A stretch of DNA of 64,000 bases from Pararhodobacter zhoushanensis (GTDB lineage Bacteria > Pseudomonadota > Alphaproteobacteria > Rhodobacterales > Rhodobacteraceae). Position 1 is the first letter of the stretch. Every line of letters begins with the position of its first letter. Where the stretch lies: NCBI RefSeq assembly GCF_003990445.1, contig NZ_REEZ01000014.1, forward strand, positions 1 to 64,000, given 5' to 3'. The notes below the pieces were generated by a model that had not been told where the DNA came from, did no database searches, and saw only the letters and a list, made by a program, of their open reading frames with translations. Shown here in pieces: positions 42,962 through 52,638 of this stretch. Made by a program: the position numbers and the translations under genes.

Positions 42962-45117
42962 TGGCGGGTTATATCGGTCGGCTGCGCGCGTCGCTGGGCT
43001 TGGATACGGCGGAGTTTTCGCGGGGCCTGAGTGGCGCGCGGCAAGAGGTAACCGGGTTTCACGCGGGTCTCGCGCGGGGGATTCGCGGGATGACCTCAAG
43101 CGTTCTTGGCCTGTCAGCTGTGGGGGCGACGCTCGCGACCTCGGCGATCGCCGTGCGTGGCATCATGCGTGACGTGGCGCAGATCGGCGATGCGGCGCGC
43201 AATGCGGGCGTGACACCTGAGGCGTTCCAGGAATGGGGCTATGTGTTCGGCCAGTTTCGTGTCGGCCAAGACGTCGTCGCTGACGGGTTTCGCGAGCTGA
43301 ACCTGCGCGCTGACGAATTCATTGTGACGGGCGGCGGCTCGGCGGCTGAGGCGTTTACCCGTCTGGGCTTTACCGCCGCCGATCTGTCTGACCGTCTGAA
43401 AGACCCCTCGGCGCTGCTGTTGGAAATCATGCGCCGCCTTGAGGGCGTGGATAATGCGAGCCGCATTCGGATCGGCGACGAAATTTTCGGCGGCACGGCG
43501 GGTGAGCGCTTTGTCAGCGTTGTCGCGCAAGGCGCGGATCGGCTGGGCGACATGGTGCAACAGGCGCGCGATCTTGGCTTGGTGATTGATAGCGATCTGA
43601 TCGACCGGGCGTCGATCCTGGAGGAGAAATTCACTCAACTGACCGCCCGCGCGACGGCGCTTCTCCAGACTGCGGCGGTTAACGTTTTTGCGGGCGGCAT
43701 TGAGACCGCAACCGGCGCGCTTGAGACTATGTTCGGCTCATTGGAGCGTGCGCGCGCGATCCTTGGCGATGGGGTCTTTGATGCCTTGACCGCTCAACGT
43801 GGTGCGCTTGAAAGCCTCGATGGGACGCGCGAAAGACTGACGGCAATCGCGATCGCGTCAGCCGAGGTAGAAAACGCGCTGACCGACGCCCGCCCTGAAC
43901 TCGACTATTTCGTCATGGCTCTGAGGCAGGCCGGTGAAATTGGCGCAGAGGAAGTGCTGCGCAGACTGGTTACCGAAACCGATGCTCTGCAAGTGAGCCT
44001 CGCGGAAGGTACGATCAGCGGGGCAGAGTTCCGGGCCGAGGCCGAACGGCTTGCCGAACGGATCAGCAGTGTGATCAGCCAGTTTGCGGACATGGACGGC
44101 GTCAATCTCGACGGTGTCACAGGGCGCGTAAACACGCTTACTGAAGCCCTTGCCCGTGCCGCCACCGTCGCCGCCGAAACAATGGCGGCGCTGCCTGGTG
44201 GTGGTTTGCCGATGAATACCGGCGCGCCGCTTGACCCAAACGGGCCACTTCTTCCCGGCGATGCCGACATGCAGTCATCGCCCCGCCCGCGTCCCGCACC
44301 GCGCAACATCGACTTTGATTTGCCGCCGGTTCAATCCGGCAGCGGCAGCGGCGACAGCGAAACCGGCTATGCGGGCACGGTGGCCGATATTCGCGAGCGC
44401 ACCGAGGCGCTGCTGGCCGAGGCGGCATCGCTGGCGCAGGTCGCGGCCTCGGGCATCCAGTATGCAGACGCGATCGAGTATGCGCGCGAGCGCGCCCGGT
44501 TGCTGACCGCTGCGCAAGCCGAGGGGCGGGCAATCACGCCCGAACTGACCGCCGAGATCGACGCGATGGCGGCGGCCTATGTCACGGCGGGCGACAATGC
44601 CGAACAGGCCGCAGAGCGCATGCGGCGCGTGCAGGAAGCGGGCGAGCGCGGCATCGGGGCTGTCACTGACATTTTCATGGCAATGGCGCAGGGCGGCGAG
44701 CAGGGGCGGCGGGCCGTTGTCAGCCTGATCCTTGAACTGGCCCGCATGCAGGCGATGCGCGGGTTTCAATCCCTCGCGTCGGGCGGGGGCGGCGGCAGTA
44801 TCTTCTCGATCATCGGGGGCCTGCTTGGGAAAAACGCGCGCGGCACCAAAAGTTGGCGCGGTGGCCCGTCGATCGTCGGCGAGGAAGGCCCCGAGATCCT
44901 GAATTTGCCGGTCGGTGCTGCAATCACGCCCGCGCTTGAGACCGCATCGCTGTTGCGCTCGGCGGGGGCGGCCCCGTCGATCGTCTACAACATCGACGCG
45001 CGCGGGGCGCAGCGCGGCGTCGCCGAGGAAATCGCGGCGCAACTGGATGCGCGCACCCCGGCGCTTGTTCAGCAGGCCATGCTCGCGACCAAATCGGCGC
45101 AGATGCGGGGGTATTGA
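42961..45117 (+). CDS. Tail tape measure protein
   Basis: A 718-residue protein from ATG 42961 (MAGYIGRLRASLGLDTAEFSRGLSGARQEV), the typical tape-measure start. Hydrophobic segments (VLGLSAVGATLATSAIAV, TALLQTAAVNVFAGGI), long helical regions and a Gly-rich C-terminus (GSIFSIIGGLLGKNARG) follow. At about 1.5 angstrom per residue, the tail would be roughly 110 nm long (family rule, not measured). The first long upstream frame in this region is a false extension. Confidence 0.9.
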   Translation: MAGYIGRLRASLGLDTAEFSRGLSGARQEVTGFHAGLARGIRGMTSSVLGLSAVGATLATSAIAVRGIMRDVAQIGDAARNAGVTPEAFQEWGYVFGQFRVGQDVVADGFRELNLRADEFIVTGGGSAAEAFTRLGFTAADLSDRLKDPSALLLEIMRRLEGVDNASRIRIGDEIFGGTAGERFVSVVAQGADRLGDMVQQARDLGLVIDSDLIDRASILEEKFTQLTARATALLQTAAVNVFAGGIETATGALETMFGSLERARAILGDGVFDALTAQRGALESLDGTRERLTAIAIASAEVENALTDARPELDYFVMALRQAGEIGAEEVLRRLVTETDALQVSLAEGTISGAEFRAEAERLAERISSVISQFADMDGVNLDGVTGRVNTLTEALARAATVAAETMAALPGGGLPMNTGAPLDPNGPLLPGDADMQSSPRPRPAPRNIDFDLPPVQSGSGSGDSETGYAGTVADIRERTEALLAEAASLAQVAASGIQYADAIEYARERARLLTAAQAEGRAITPELTAEIDAMAAAYVTAGDNAEQAAERMRRVQEAGERGIGAVTDIFMAMAQGGEQGRRAVVSLILELARMQAMRGFQSLASGGGGGSIFSIIGGLLGKNARGTKSWRGGPSIVGEEGPEILNLPVGAAITPALETASLLRSAGAAPSIVYNIDARGAQRGVAEEIAAQLDARTPALVQQAMLATKSAQMRGY

Positions 45118-45680
45118 TGGTCGATTTCCCCGTCAATTGCAGCGCCAAGACCGAGCGCTTTTTGCAAAGCGCCGTGGTCGCGACGCAGAGCCCGTTTTCC
45201 TATGCCGGGCAGGTGCAGGATTGGGGCGGCGAGCGGTGGGCTTACACGATTGGCGTCAAGGCGCGCGGTCGCCTTTTTGAAGCCTTCGCAAGCCAGACGC
45301 TGAACAAGCGCCGCCCGTTCATCTTTCGCGATCCGACGATCGCCAATGCCGCGCATTCAACGATCACGGTCAACGGTGCAGGGCAATCGGGCAATAGCCT
45401 GATCACGGCAGGATGGACGGTCGTCGGTTTGGTGGCAGGGGATTTCTTCAGCCTGGGCACGGGCGACCAAACCCGGCTCTATCAGCTGACCGCCGACGTG
45501 GTGCCGTCCAGCGGGGCCGCAACCCTCGACTTCGTGCCTGCGCTGCGCACCGCGCCCGAGCATGGCGCGATTGTCGAAGTCGCCGCGCCTGCGGTTCGTT
45601 TGCGGGCGGTGTCGCCCGTGATTACCGGCGTGGAATTCGGCTTGCTGCGCTTCACTGTCGAGGCGGTCGAGGCGCTATGA
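45117..45680 (+). CDS. Distal tail protein (DUF2460-like)
   Basis: A 187-residue protein, ATG 45117, overlapping the tape measure stop (TGATGG). It opens MVDFPVNCSAKTERFLQSAVV and carries YTIGVKARGRLFEAFASQTLNKRRPFIFRDP, consistent with distal-tail proteins related to GTA gp12. It joins tube and baseplate hub. Confidence 0.72.
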   Translation: MVDFPVNCSAKTERFLQSAVVATQSPFSYAGQVQDWGGERWAYTIGVKARGRLFEAFASQTLNKRRPFIFRDPTIANAAHSTITVNGAGQSGNSLITAGWTVVGLVAGDFFSLGTGDQTRLYQLTADVVPSSGAATLDFVPALRTAPEHGAIVEVAAPAVRLRAVSPVITGVEFGLLRFTVEAVEAL

Positions 45681-46237
45681 GCCGGGACATGACGGCGGCG
45701 GCAATCGCCGCAATCGCCCGCAGTGAGACGCCGCGCCTGGCGCTGTTCGTGGAAGGGCAGTTTGAAAGCGGCGCGTTGCGGCTGTGGTCTGGCCTCGGCC
45801 CGATCAGCTGGGGCGGGCACGAATGGACGGGCGCGGGGCAGTTGCTCGCGGTGTCACCGATCGAGGAATCCAACGGCGTTGTCGCGCAGGGCCTGACCGT
45901 GGCGCTGTCGGGCGTGCCGCTGGATCTGGTGCAGATCGCGATTGATGAAGCGCGACAAGGCGACAGCGGCAACGTCTGGCTGGGCATGTTCGAGGAAACC
46001 GGCGCGCTGATTGCCGACCCGGTGTTCCTGTTCGGCGGCTTGCTGGACGTGCCGCAGATTGATGAGGGCGACGACAGTTGCACCATTTCGATCAGCTATG
46101 AGAACCAGCTGATCGACCTCCAGCGCCCGCGCGTGCGCCGCTACACGCATGAAGATCAGCAGGTCAAACACCCCGGCGATCTGGGGTTCGAGTTTGTCAC
46201 CACCATTCAGAATCAGGAAGACACATGGGGCGAGTGA
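45677..46237 (+). CDS. Tail tip protein (GTA gp13/DUF2163-like position)
   Basis: A 186-residue protein from ATG 45677, overlapping the previous stop. It includes ARSETPRLALFVEGQFESGALRLWSGLGPISWGGHEWTGAG and VPQIDEGDDSCTISISYENQLIDLQRP. The pattern and place match the second tail-tip gene of GTA-like clusters. Confidence 0.7.
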   Translation: MSRDMTAAAIAAIARSETPRLALFVEGQFESGALRLWSGLGPISWGGHEWTGAGQLLAVSPIEESNGVVAQGLTVALSGVPLDLVQIAIDEARQGDSGNVWLGMFEETGALIADPVFLFGGLLDVPQIDEGDDSCTISISYENQLIDLQRPRVRRYTHEDQQVKHPGDLGFEFVTTIQNQEDTWGE

Positions 46238-46632
46238 CCCGGATTGCCGGATGGGAAACCATCCTGGCCGAGCAGATCGAGGCTGCGCGCCTGCGACCGT
46301 TTCAGTGGGGCGTGCATGATTGCGCCACCTGGGCGGCAGATGTGCGCGCGGCCCTGACTGGCACCGAGAGCGCCGCCCAAGCATGGCGCGGGCGCTACAA
46401 GACCGAGATCGGCGCGGCGCGCGCCCTGCGCCGGTTGGGGTGGCCGGATCTGGCAACCGGGGCCGAGGCCGCTTTGGGCGCGCCTATCCCGGTGCTGATG
46501 GCGCAGCGCGGTGACGTGGTGATGGATGGGCAGACCTTTGGCGTGTGCGTCGGCGCGTCAGCAGCCTTTGTCGGCGAGACCGGGCTGATCTATGCCCGTC
46601 TCGGCCAGTGCTCTGCCGCGTGGAGGGTGTGA
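46225..46632 (+). CDS. Tail-associated NlpC/P60-like peptidase (DUF6950-like)
   Basis: A 135-residue protein. The motif FQWGVHDCATWAADV carries the putative catalytic cysteine after a His-Asp pair, as in NlpC/P60 cell-wall peptidases and DUF6950. AQRGDVVMDGQTFGVCVGA fits the conserved C-terminal strand. It probably helps the tail tip penetrate peptidoglycan. It overlaps its upstream neighbour by 13 bases. Confidence 0.75.
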   Translation: MGRVTRIAGWETILAEQIEAARLRPFQWGVHDCATWAADVRAALTGTESAAQAWRGRYKTEIGAARALRRLGWPDLATGAEAALGAPIPVLMAQRGDVVMDGQTFGVCVGASAAFVGETGLIYARLGQCSAAWRV

Positions 46633-46635
46633 GCC

Positions 46636-49215
46636 ATGGCTGTCGCGGTTGCGATCATCGGAAAGATTGCCACGCTCGGCGTTGCGGGCGCGTTCGGCCT
46701 GACCGGGTTCGTCGCAACGATCGCCAATTTTGGCGCGTCGCTACTGCTGTCCGCCGCCGGGCAGGCTTATGCGCAGCGCGGGCAGGCGAACAACTCGCGC
46801 ACAGTCTCGATCACGCAACCGATTGCACCGCGCGAGATTGTCTATGGCCGCGTGCGCAAGGGCGGCACCATCGTGTTCAAGGGATCGAGCGCCGAGGGCA
46901 ACCGGTTCGGCGAGCAGCTGTATCACCTGGTGATCGTCCTCGCGGCGCATGAAGTCGCGGGGATCGATGAGATCTATCTCAACAATGAGCTGGCGTTTAA
47001 CGCCGAGGGCATTCCGCAGGGCCGCTACTATGACCGTGCGGCTGTCGAGAAGCGGCTGGGCACGGACGATCAGACCGCGTTCATTGCGCCCGGCTGGACG
47101 GAGAAGTGGACGGCGGATCACCGGCTTGCCGGGTGCGCTGCCATCGCGATCCGGTTCTTTTACGATACCGACACTTATCCGCAGGGTGTGCCCAAGGTCA
47201 CCGCCATTGTGCGCGGCAAGAATGACATTCTGGACCCGCGCACCGGCGAGCGGGGCTACACCACCAACGCCGCCCTGTGCCTTGCCGACTACATGGCGAA
47301 TGAAGAGTTTGGCCTCGGCGCAGGCATCGGCGATCCGCAGGGCATCGACGGCGATTATCTGGTCGGCGAGGCGAACATTTGCGACGAAGAGATCGCGCTG
47401 GCCGACGGCGGCACCGAGCCGCGCTACACGATCAACGGCGTGGTCGACACCAGCGCGACGCCCCAGGCGATCATTCAGGCGATGGAGACGGCGATTGCGG
47501 GTCAGGTTGTGCGCTCGGGCGGCGTCTGGCGCATCCTGTCTGGGGCTTACCGCACGCCCGAGCATAGCTTGTCCGACGATGATGCAGCGGGGCCGCTCAA
47601 GCTGGTGACGCGGCTGTCGCGGGCCAGCAGCTTCAACGCGGTGCGCGGCACGTTCATCTCGCCCGAGAATGATTGGCAGCCGGATGACTTCCCCGTCTAT
47701 GCGTCGGACGTGTATCTGGCCGAGGATAACGGGCGGCGCGCGTGGCGCGATATCACGCTGCCGTTCACGATTTCCTCAAGCGCGGCCCAGCGGATTGCCA
47801 AGATCGAGCTGGAAATGTCCCGCCGCCAACTCAGTGTCGAGTGGCCGGCGCACCTGACGCATTTGCGCGTGCGCCCCGGCGATACCGTGTCGCTGACCCG
47901 CGCCCGCTGGGGGGCCAATGCCAAGCCCTTCGCCACGACCGGGCTGACCCTGCAACCTGTCGCCGACGGCATCGGGCTTATGCCGGTGCTGCGCCTGTCT
48001 GAGACCTCGCCGCTGGTCTATTCCTGGGACGCGACCGAGGAACAGATCTACGCGGCTGCGCCCCGCACCACGCTGCCGAGCGCCTTTGATGTGGCCGCGC
48101 CGGGTATCACCAATGTTGTCGAAACGCTCTATGCCACGCGCGCAGGCGACGGGGTCAAGGCGCGCGCAACGATCACCTGGTCGCCGTCCAGCCATAACGG
48201 CATCCTGCGCTATGAGTTGGAAGGCAGTCTCGCGGGCGGCGACTGGGTCCGGCTGACCGACACGGCGAGCACAACCGCCGTGATCGAGGATATCACGCCG
48301 GGGCCGTGGGCGTTCCGCGTGGCGGCGATTTCCAAGCTCGGTGTTCGCTCGCCCTGGGCGATCTATGAGCAAGAGATCCACGGCCTGTTGCAACCGCCGC
48401 AAGCCTTGCAGGACGTGTCGATCCAGTCGGCGGGGGGGCTTGCTGTCCTCAAGTGGCGCGTGCCCGTCGATCTGGACGTGCTGATCGGGGGGCGCGTCGT
48501 CATCCGCCATTCGTCCAGCGCGTCGCCGCAATGGACAAACTCGGTGCTGGTCGATGAGGTGACCGGAAACACCACGATTGCCGTGGTGCCGCTGCTGCCG
48601 GGCACTTATCTGGTGCGCGCGATCGACAGCACGGGCATTCCCGGCCCGGTCAGTCAGGTCGAGACCGACGCGGCGCAGGCGGTGGCGTTCTCGACCGCCG
48701 GGCTGTTGCAGGCCGATAGCGCGTTCTCGGGGACGCATGACGGCACCGCTGTTGATGCGGGCGAATTGACGCTCGCGGGCACGACGCTGTTTGACGATAT
48801 CCCCGGCTTTATCGACGACGTGCAAAGCTGGGATCTGCCCTTCGGGATCACTCTGTCGGGGATCTATACCTTTGCCACGACGCTCGACCTTGGGGCTGCA
48901 AAGACGGTGCGGGCGCGCGCCGTGGTCACCATGGAATCGATCGCGCTCAACGATATCTTCGACAGCCGCACCGGCCCGATCGACGGCTGGGGCGATTTCG
49001 ACGGCACCGAGAATGCCGAGTGCGACGCCGAGGTGCAGCTGCGCACCACGCCGGACGATCCGTCCGGCTCGCCCAGCTGGTCGGCGTGGCGGCGGATCAA
49101 TGCCACCGAAATCACCGCGCGCGGCGTTCAGGCGCGCGCGCTTCTGTCCACCAAAACTATCGACTACGCGCCGATCGTCACGGTCCTGCGCGTCACTTTT
49201 GATGAGGTAGCATGA
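46636..49215 (+). CDS. Tail tip hub / host specificity protein (gpJ-like)
   Basis: An 859-residue protein. The N-terminal membrane-like segment (AVAVAIIGKIATLGVAGAFG) is followed by the phage tail hub domain (TQPIAPREIVYGRVRKGGTIVFKG), and fibronectin-III-like repeats occur around residues 510-680 (ATITWSPSSHNGILRYELEGSLAGG; ALQDVSIQSAGGLAVLKWRVP). The C-terminal third would face the receptor. Length and order match lambda J/GTA gp15-like proteins. Confidence 0.85.
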   Translation: MAVAVAIIGKIATLGVAGAFGLTGFVATIANFGASLLLSAAGQAYAQRGQANNSRTVSITQPIAPREIVYGRVRKGGTIVFKGSSAEGNRFGEQLYHLVIVLAAHEVAGIDEIYLNNELAFNAEGIPQGRYYDRAAVEKRLGTDDQTAFIAPGWTEKWTADHRLAGCAAIAIRFFYDTDTYPQGVPKVTAIVRGKNDILDPRTGERGYTTNAALCLADYMANEEFGLGAGIGDPQGIDGDYLVGEANICDEEIALADGGTEPRYTINGVVDTSATPQAIIQAMETAIAGQVVRSGGVWRILSGAYRTPEHSLSDDDAAGPLKLVTRLSRASSFNAVRGTFISPENDWQPDDFPVYASDVYLAEDNGRRAWRDITLPFTISSSAAQRIAKIELEMSRRQLSVEWPAHLTHLRVRPGDTVSLTRARWGANAKPFATTGLTLQPVADGIGLMPVLRLSETSPLVYSWDATEEQIYAAAPRTTLPSAFDVAAPGITNVVETLYATRAGDGVKARATITWSPSSHNGILRYELEGSLAGGDWVRLTDTASTTAVIEDITPGPWAFRVAAISKLGVRSPWAIYEQEIHGLLQPPQALQDVSIQSAGGLAVLKWRVPVDLDVLIGGRVVIRHSSSASPQWTNSVLVDEVTGNTTIAVVPLLPGTYLVRAIDSTGIPGPVSQVETDAAQAVAFSTAGLLQADSAFSGTHDGTAVDAGELTLAGTTLFDDIPGFIDDVQSWDLPFGITLSGIYTFATTLDLGAAKTVRARAVVTMESIALNDIFDSRTGPIDGWGDFDGTENAECDAEVQLRTTPDDPSGSPSWSAWRRINATEITARGVQARALLSTKTIDYAPIVTVLRVTFDEVA

Positions 49216-49916
49216 CACAGGTTCCCAGTCTCTCGGTCGAGAACGACCTTGCGCAGCAGGTCCGCCAGAACATCAACGCGCTGGTTGGGGCGGTCAATTC
49301 GCACCATAGCGGGGCCTCGGCCCCGACGGCCTTTGTGCCGTGGCAATTCTGGGCCGATACGTCCAGCGGCACCTTGAAGATCCGCAACCCGGCAAACACC
49401 GCCTGGGTGCATCCGCTGTCGTTGTTTGGCGCGGCGACGACCGCCCTTGCCATGGGGGGCAACAAGGTCACGGGGCTGGCCGCAGGCACCGACCCGGCTG
49501 ACGCCGTGACCCTCGCGCAGCTTCAGGGCTATCTGACGCTGACAAGCGCGTCGCAGGCGGTCTGGAATGCGGGCGTGAGCACGACAGAAACGGTGATCAG
49601 CCCGGCAAAGCTCGTGGCGCTGCTCAACAGCAGGAAATGGTACGATGTGACCGCCAGCCGTGCGGCCGTGACCATCTACACCAACAGCACGCCCCTGCCG
49701 ATTCTGGTCACGATCACTGCGGACGCCCTCACGATCAGCTGCTTTTTCCAAGTCTCGCACGACGGAGGCACAACTTGGGTCAGTGTCTGCCACTTTGTCG
49801 AGGCCGGTGGCTTCTACTCCTCGGCCACGGCAGAAGTCCCGGCGGGCGCAAAGTACCGCATCAATGTCGGCGCTAGTCTGGTGTTCTGGTCCGAGTACCG
49901 GGTGACCGCGCCATGA
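49212..49916 (+). CDS. Tail fibre-associated protein
   Basis: A 234-residue protein that overlaps the hub gene by 4 bases. The Gly/Thr/Ala-rich middle (MGGNKVTGLAAGTDPADAVTLAQLQGYLTL) is a common fibre shaft repeat, and the C-terminus is beta-rich (ITADALTISCFFQVSHDGG). It is probably a side or tip fibre subunit. Confidence 0.68.
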   Translation: MTQVPSLSVENDLAQQVRQNINALVGAVNSHHSGASAPTAFVPWQFWADTSSGTLKIRNPANTAWVHPLSLFGAATTALAMGGNKVTGLAAGTDPADAVTLAQLQGYLTLTSASQAVWNAGVSTTETVISPAKLVALLNSRKWYDVTASRAAVTIYTNSTPLPILVTITADALTISCFFQVSHDGGTTWVSVCHFVEAGGFYSSATAEVPAGAKYRINVGASLVFWSEYRVTAP

Positions 49917-49980
49917 TCGCGCCAGCCAGCCCTCGCAACTTCCTTGCGCGCGCCGCCGCCCCCAAACCCTGAGGCACCCC

Positions 49981-51357
49981 ATGACTTGCACAGTTACAGG
50001 CACGCTGGTTGACCCCAGCGGGATCGCGCTTGCGGGCGCACCTTACCGGCTCTCGCGCGCGGGCGGGATCGTCGGCAGCGGTAGCGCCACGATCATTCCC
50101 AAGATCGTCACCGGTCATTCCGGGGCCAGCGGCGAGTTCAGCGCCGTGCTCTATACAGGCAAGTACGCGCTGACGGTCTGGCCCGCGACCGGCGAGACCT
50201 ACGCGGTGCTGATCGCGGTTCCGCCCGAGGCCACGGCAACGCTGGCGGATCTGATGGATCAGGCGCAACCGGTCTCGCCGATCCTCGCGCAGGTGCTTGA
50301 GGCGCTGGCGCTAGCCGAGGATTGGGCGGAGAAGCCGGAAGACGCAACGGTAAAGCCCGGCAAGTTCTCGGCGCTGCACCATGCGGCGAAAGCTCTGGGG
50401 TTCCGCGATGAGGCAGCGGCGGCAGCGGCGATCGCAGTCGCGATTGTCGGCTCGGGCAATGGTCTGTTTCCGAATGGCACGGTGGCTGCGCCCGCGCTGT
50501 CGTTTGCTGCTGACCCTGACACGGGGATGTTTCGGCAGGGGGCAAACGTCCTCGGGTTCGCCACGGGTGGCTCGCTGCGCCTGCGGCTCATGGCCAGTGG
50601 CGCTGAGATCACCGGCCTGCTGAGCGGCACCGCGGTTCAATCGGGCGCGATCGACGCAACCGCAGGGCGGCTGTTGCCGGTCGGTGCCTTTGGCCTGGGC
50701 GCGTCGCACGGTCCCTTGGCGGATCTTAACAGCGTTCGGCGGGCTGGTTTCTATTACGCCTATTCCGATGCGATCAGCGCGCCTGAGGCGGGGTCAGCGA
50801 ACTGGTCCGTGCTCGATCTGGGCGGTTTCAACCAGAACAACGGCGTGCAGATTGCCGCCAGACAAAACGCGCTGAACACGTCGCCGCTCTATGTCGCGCG
50901 CTATGCGGGCGGTGCCTTGGGGGCCTGGTACAAGCTGCACCACACCGGCTCGATGATCGGGCAAGTGTCACAGGCTGGCGGCGTGCCGACCGGCGCTGTG
51001 ATCGAGCGCGGCAGCAATGCCAACGGCAGCTATGTGCGCTTTGCCGATGGCACGCAGTATTGCTGGCATAGCCTCAACCTTGGCAGTCCGGTCGCGAATG
51101 GCGCAGGCACCCGCGCCTTACCCTACTACTCAGGGCCGCAAGACTGGACGCTGCCTGCGGCCTTCGTCGCCCCGCCGAAATTCTTCCCCTTCGCGGGCCA
51201 AGGCGCGCCGGTGCAGATCGCGGATCGGTTCTTCGCCGTCTCCAATTCTGCGGCCTCGGCGACGGGCATCACCTATATCCGCGCCTCGCGTCTCAGCAGT
51301 GGCACGGATGCAACCGACGTGACGGTCGACGTCTTCGCCGTCGGTCGCTGGTTCTGA
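49981..51357 (+). CDS. Tail fibre protein
   Basis: A 458-residue fibre. The N-terminal domain (MTCTVTGTLVDPSGIALAGAPYRLSRAGG) resembles fibre N-terminal carboxypeptidase-regulatory-like beta folds. The middle includes alanine-rich helices (DEAAAAAAIAVAIVG), then a pyocin-knob-like region (LADLNSVRRAGFYYAYSDAISAPEAGSANWSV). The C-terminal part (ADGTQYCWHSLNLGS...ALPYYSGPQDWTLPAAF) looks receptor-facing. Confidence 0.75.
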   Translation: MTCTVTGTLVDPSGIALAGAPYRLSRAGGIVGSGSATIIPKIVTGHSGASGEFSAVLYTGKYALTVWPATGETYAVLIAVPPEATATLADLMDQAQPVSPILAQVLEALALAEDWAEKPEDATVKPGKFSALHHAAKALGFRDEAAAAAAIAVAIVGSGNGLFPNGTVAAPALSFAADPDTGMFRQGANVLGFATGGSLRLRLMASGAEITGLLSGTAVQSGAIDATAGRLLPVGAFGLGASHGPLADLNSVRRAGFYYAYSDAISAPEAGSANWSVLDLGGFNQNNGVQIAARQNALNTSPLYVARYAGGALGAWYKLHHTGSMIGQVSQAGGVPTGAVIERGSNANGSYVRFADGTQYCWHSLNLGSPVANGAGTRALPYYSGPQDWTLPAAFVAPPKFFPFAGQGAPVQIADRFFAVSNSAASATGITYIRASRLSSGTDATDVTVDVFAVGRWF

Positions 51358-51367
51358 GGACAAACCC

Positions 51368-51685
51368 ATGCACATCACCCTGTCTCCCTGCCGGGGCTTG
51401 CCCGGCGCACCCGAAACCACCCTCTCCGTCGCGGGCGACGTCCTGAGCGTCGACGGTGCTGCGTTCGATCTGTCGGGCGTGCCCGAGGGCGGGATCGCGA
51501 CACCCGAGGGCAAGCATCCCTTTGTCGGCACGATCACCCGTGAGGGCGGCGAGATTCGCTGCACAGTGCGCGTGATCCTGGGCGACACCGCCGCGCCCGA
51601 TCAGCCCGACAGCCCTTGGACCGTCACCGCGTCCTCGGGCGCGATCAGCCTTCCCGCCACACGGATCGAGGAACCCGCCGAATGA
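51368..51685 (+). CDS. Small fibre-region protein
   Basis: A 105-residue beta-rich protein (MHITLSPCRGLPGAPETTLSVAGDVLSVDG) of the type often found between fibre and fibre-assembly genes. The start overlaps neither neighbour but is closely packed. Function unknown. Confidence 0.65.
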   Translation: MHITLSPCRGLPGAPETTLSVAGDVLSVDGAAFDLSGVPEGGIATPEGKHPFVGTITREGGEIRCTVRVILGDTAAPDQPDSPWTVTASSGAISLPATRIEEPAE

Positions 51686-51999
51686 GCTTCACCCTGACGA
51701 TCGAAACCCCCGAGGCCCGCGCCGCCGAGACGCTGGCAACGCTGCAAGCGCAGATCACCGCCGCGATCGACGCGCTGGTCGAGGCGCAGGCGCGGGCGCT
51801 TGGCTACAACTCGGCCGCCGCCTGCGCCGGGTATCGCGACTCAACGGTCCCGGCCTGGTCAGCCGAGGCGCAAAGCTTCATCGCCTGGCGCGATGCGGTC
51901 TGGATCGAGGCATATGCCCAGCAGGCCGCGCATGCGCAGGCAGGGACGCTGCCGACCGCCGACGACGTTCTGGCCGCGTTGCCGGTTTGGAGAGACTGA
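51682..51999 (+). CDS. Tail fibre assembly-like protein
   Basis: A 105-residue helical protein ending QAAHAQAGTLPTADDVLAALPVWRD. It overlaps the preceding gene by 4 bases. The C-terminal end has a decayed duplicate 323 bases downstream. Similar proteins fold fibres or attach host-range modules; this assignment is by context. Confidence 0.65.
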   Translation: MSFTLTIETPEARAAETLATLQAQITAAIDALVEAQARALGYNSAAACAGYRDSTVPAWSAEAQSFIAWRDAVWIEAYAQQAAHAQAGTLPTADDVLAALPVWRD

Positions 52000-52638
52000 G
52001 CCAAGCCGCAGCTGGGAAGCTTGGCCAGTGGCCCGACGCCTAAGCCCGCGAATCATCGATGATATCGGTGCAGGCCATGAAAGTTTCGCAACGCTGAGTA
52101 TCGCCACCGAGCCAGGTTGGCGAACACAGACCCGGCGGCTGACCACCCCGTCAACGAAGGGCGACGGCGTAGCTGTCCACAACTTGAACGGTACTCGGAC
52201 GATTCTACAAGGCGCGGTGGCACCTGCCGCAGGCGTACCAGCAAGAAGCCGCGCACGCGGGGGCAGGGACGCTTCCAACGGCTGACGATGGTCTGGCGAC
52301 GCTGCCGGTTTGGGGCACCTGAACCAATGCCGCTAGGCTGTGGTTTAGACTGCTGCCTGACGGCCTGCTGTATCCCCAGGGTCATCTCTGACGTGGCCAA
52401 AGGCCAAGAGGATTTTGCGGGAGTGGCAGGTGCCACCGAACCAGGTTGGCAATCAAGGCTCGGTGGCTGCGCCCGCCCCCCTGAAGTGGGCGAGACACCG
52501 TGTGGTCGTCAAAAAATCTGACAATATTTGGGCAGTTTGCGGGCTTTTTTTTACCTGCCGCAGTCGCTTCCGCTGATCTCGCGCCTTCGGGCGTAATCCT
52601 CGCAAATTGCAACGAAATTCCCAAAATGAGAGGCCCGC
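52000..52638. other. Decayed tandem duplication downstream of fibre genes
   Basis: About 640 bases with no intact gene. The segment 52104-52142 (GCCACCGAGCCAGGTTGGCG...) is repeated with changes at 52432-52469, and the end of the fibre-assembly gene is repeated at 52230-52322. Both pairs share an offset of about 325 bases, so one duplication event followed by decay explains the whole stretch. Frames here are interrupted. Confidence 0.65.
52230..52322 (+). pseudogene. Remnant copy of the fibre-assembly gene 3' end
   Basis: Reads QAYQQEAAHAGAGTLPTADD then GLATLPVWGT and stop, matching the C-terminus of the 51682-51999 protein at about three of four positions. The upstream half of the copy is frame-shifted and lost. 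Confidence 0.75.

Noticed and set aside
37085-46632. Gene transfer agent cluster rather than a phage
   Set aside because: Although the tail-tip order resembles the Rhodobacter GTA, the presence of integrase, att sites, repressor region, lysis genes and lambda-type terminase defines a prophage.
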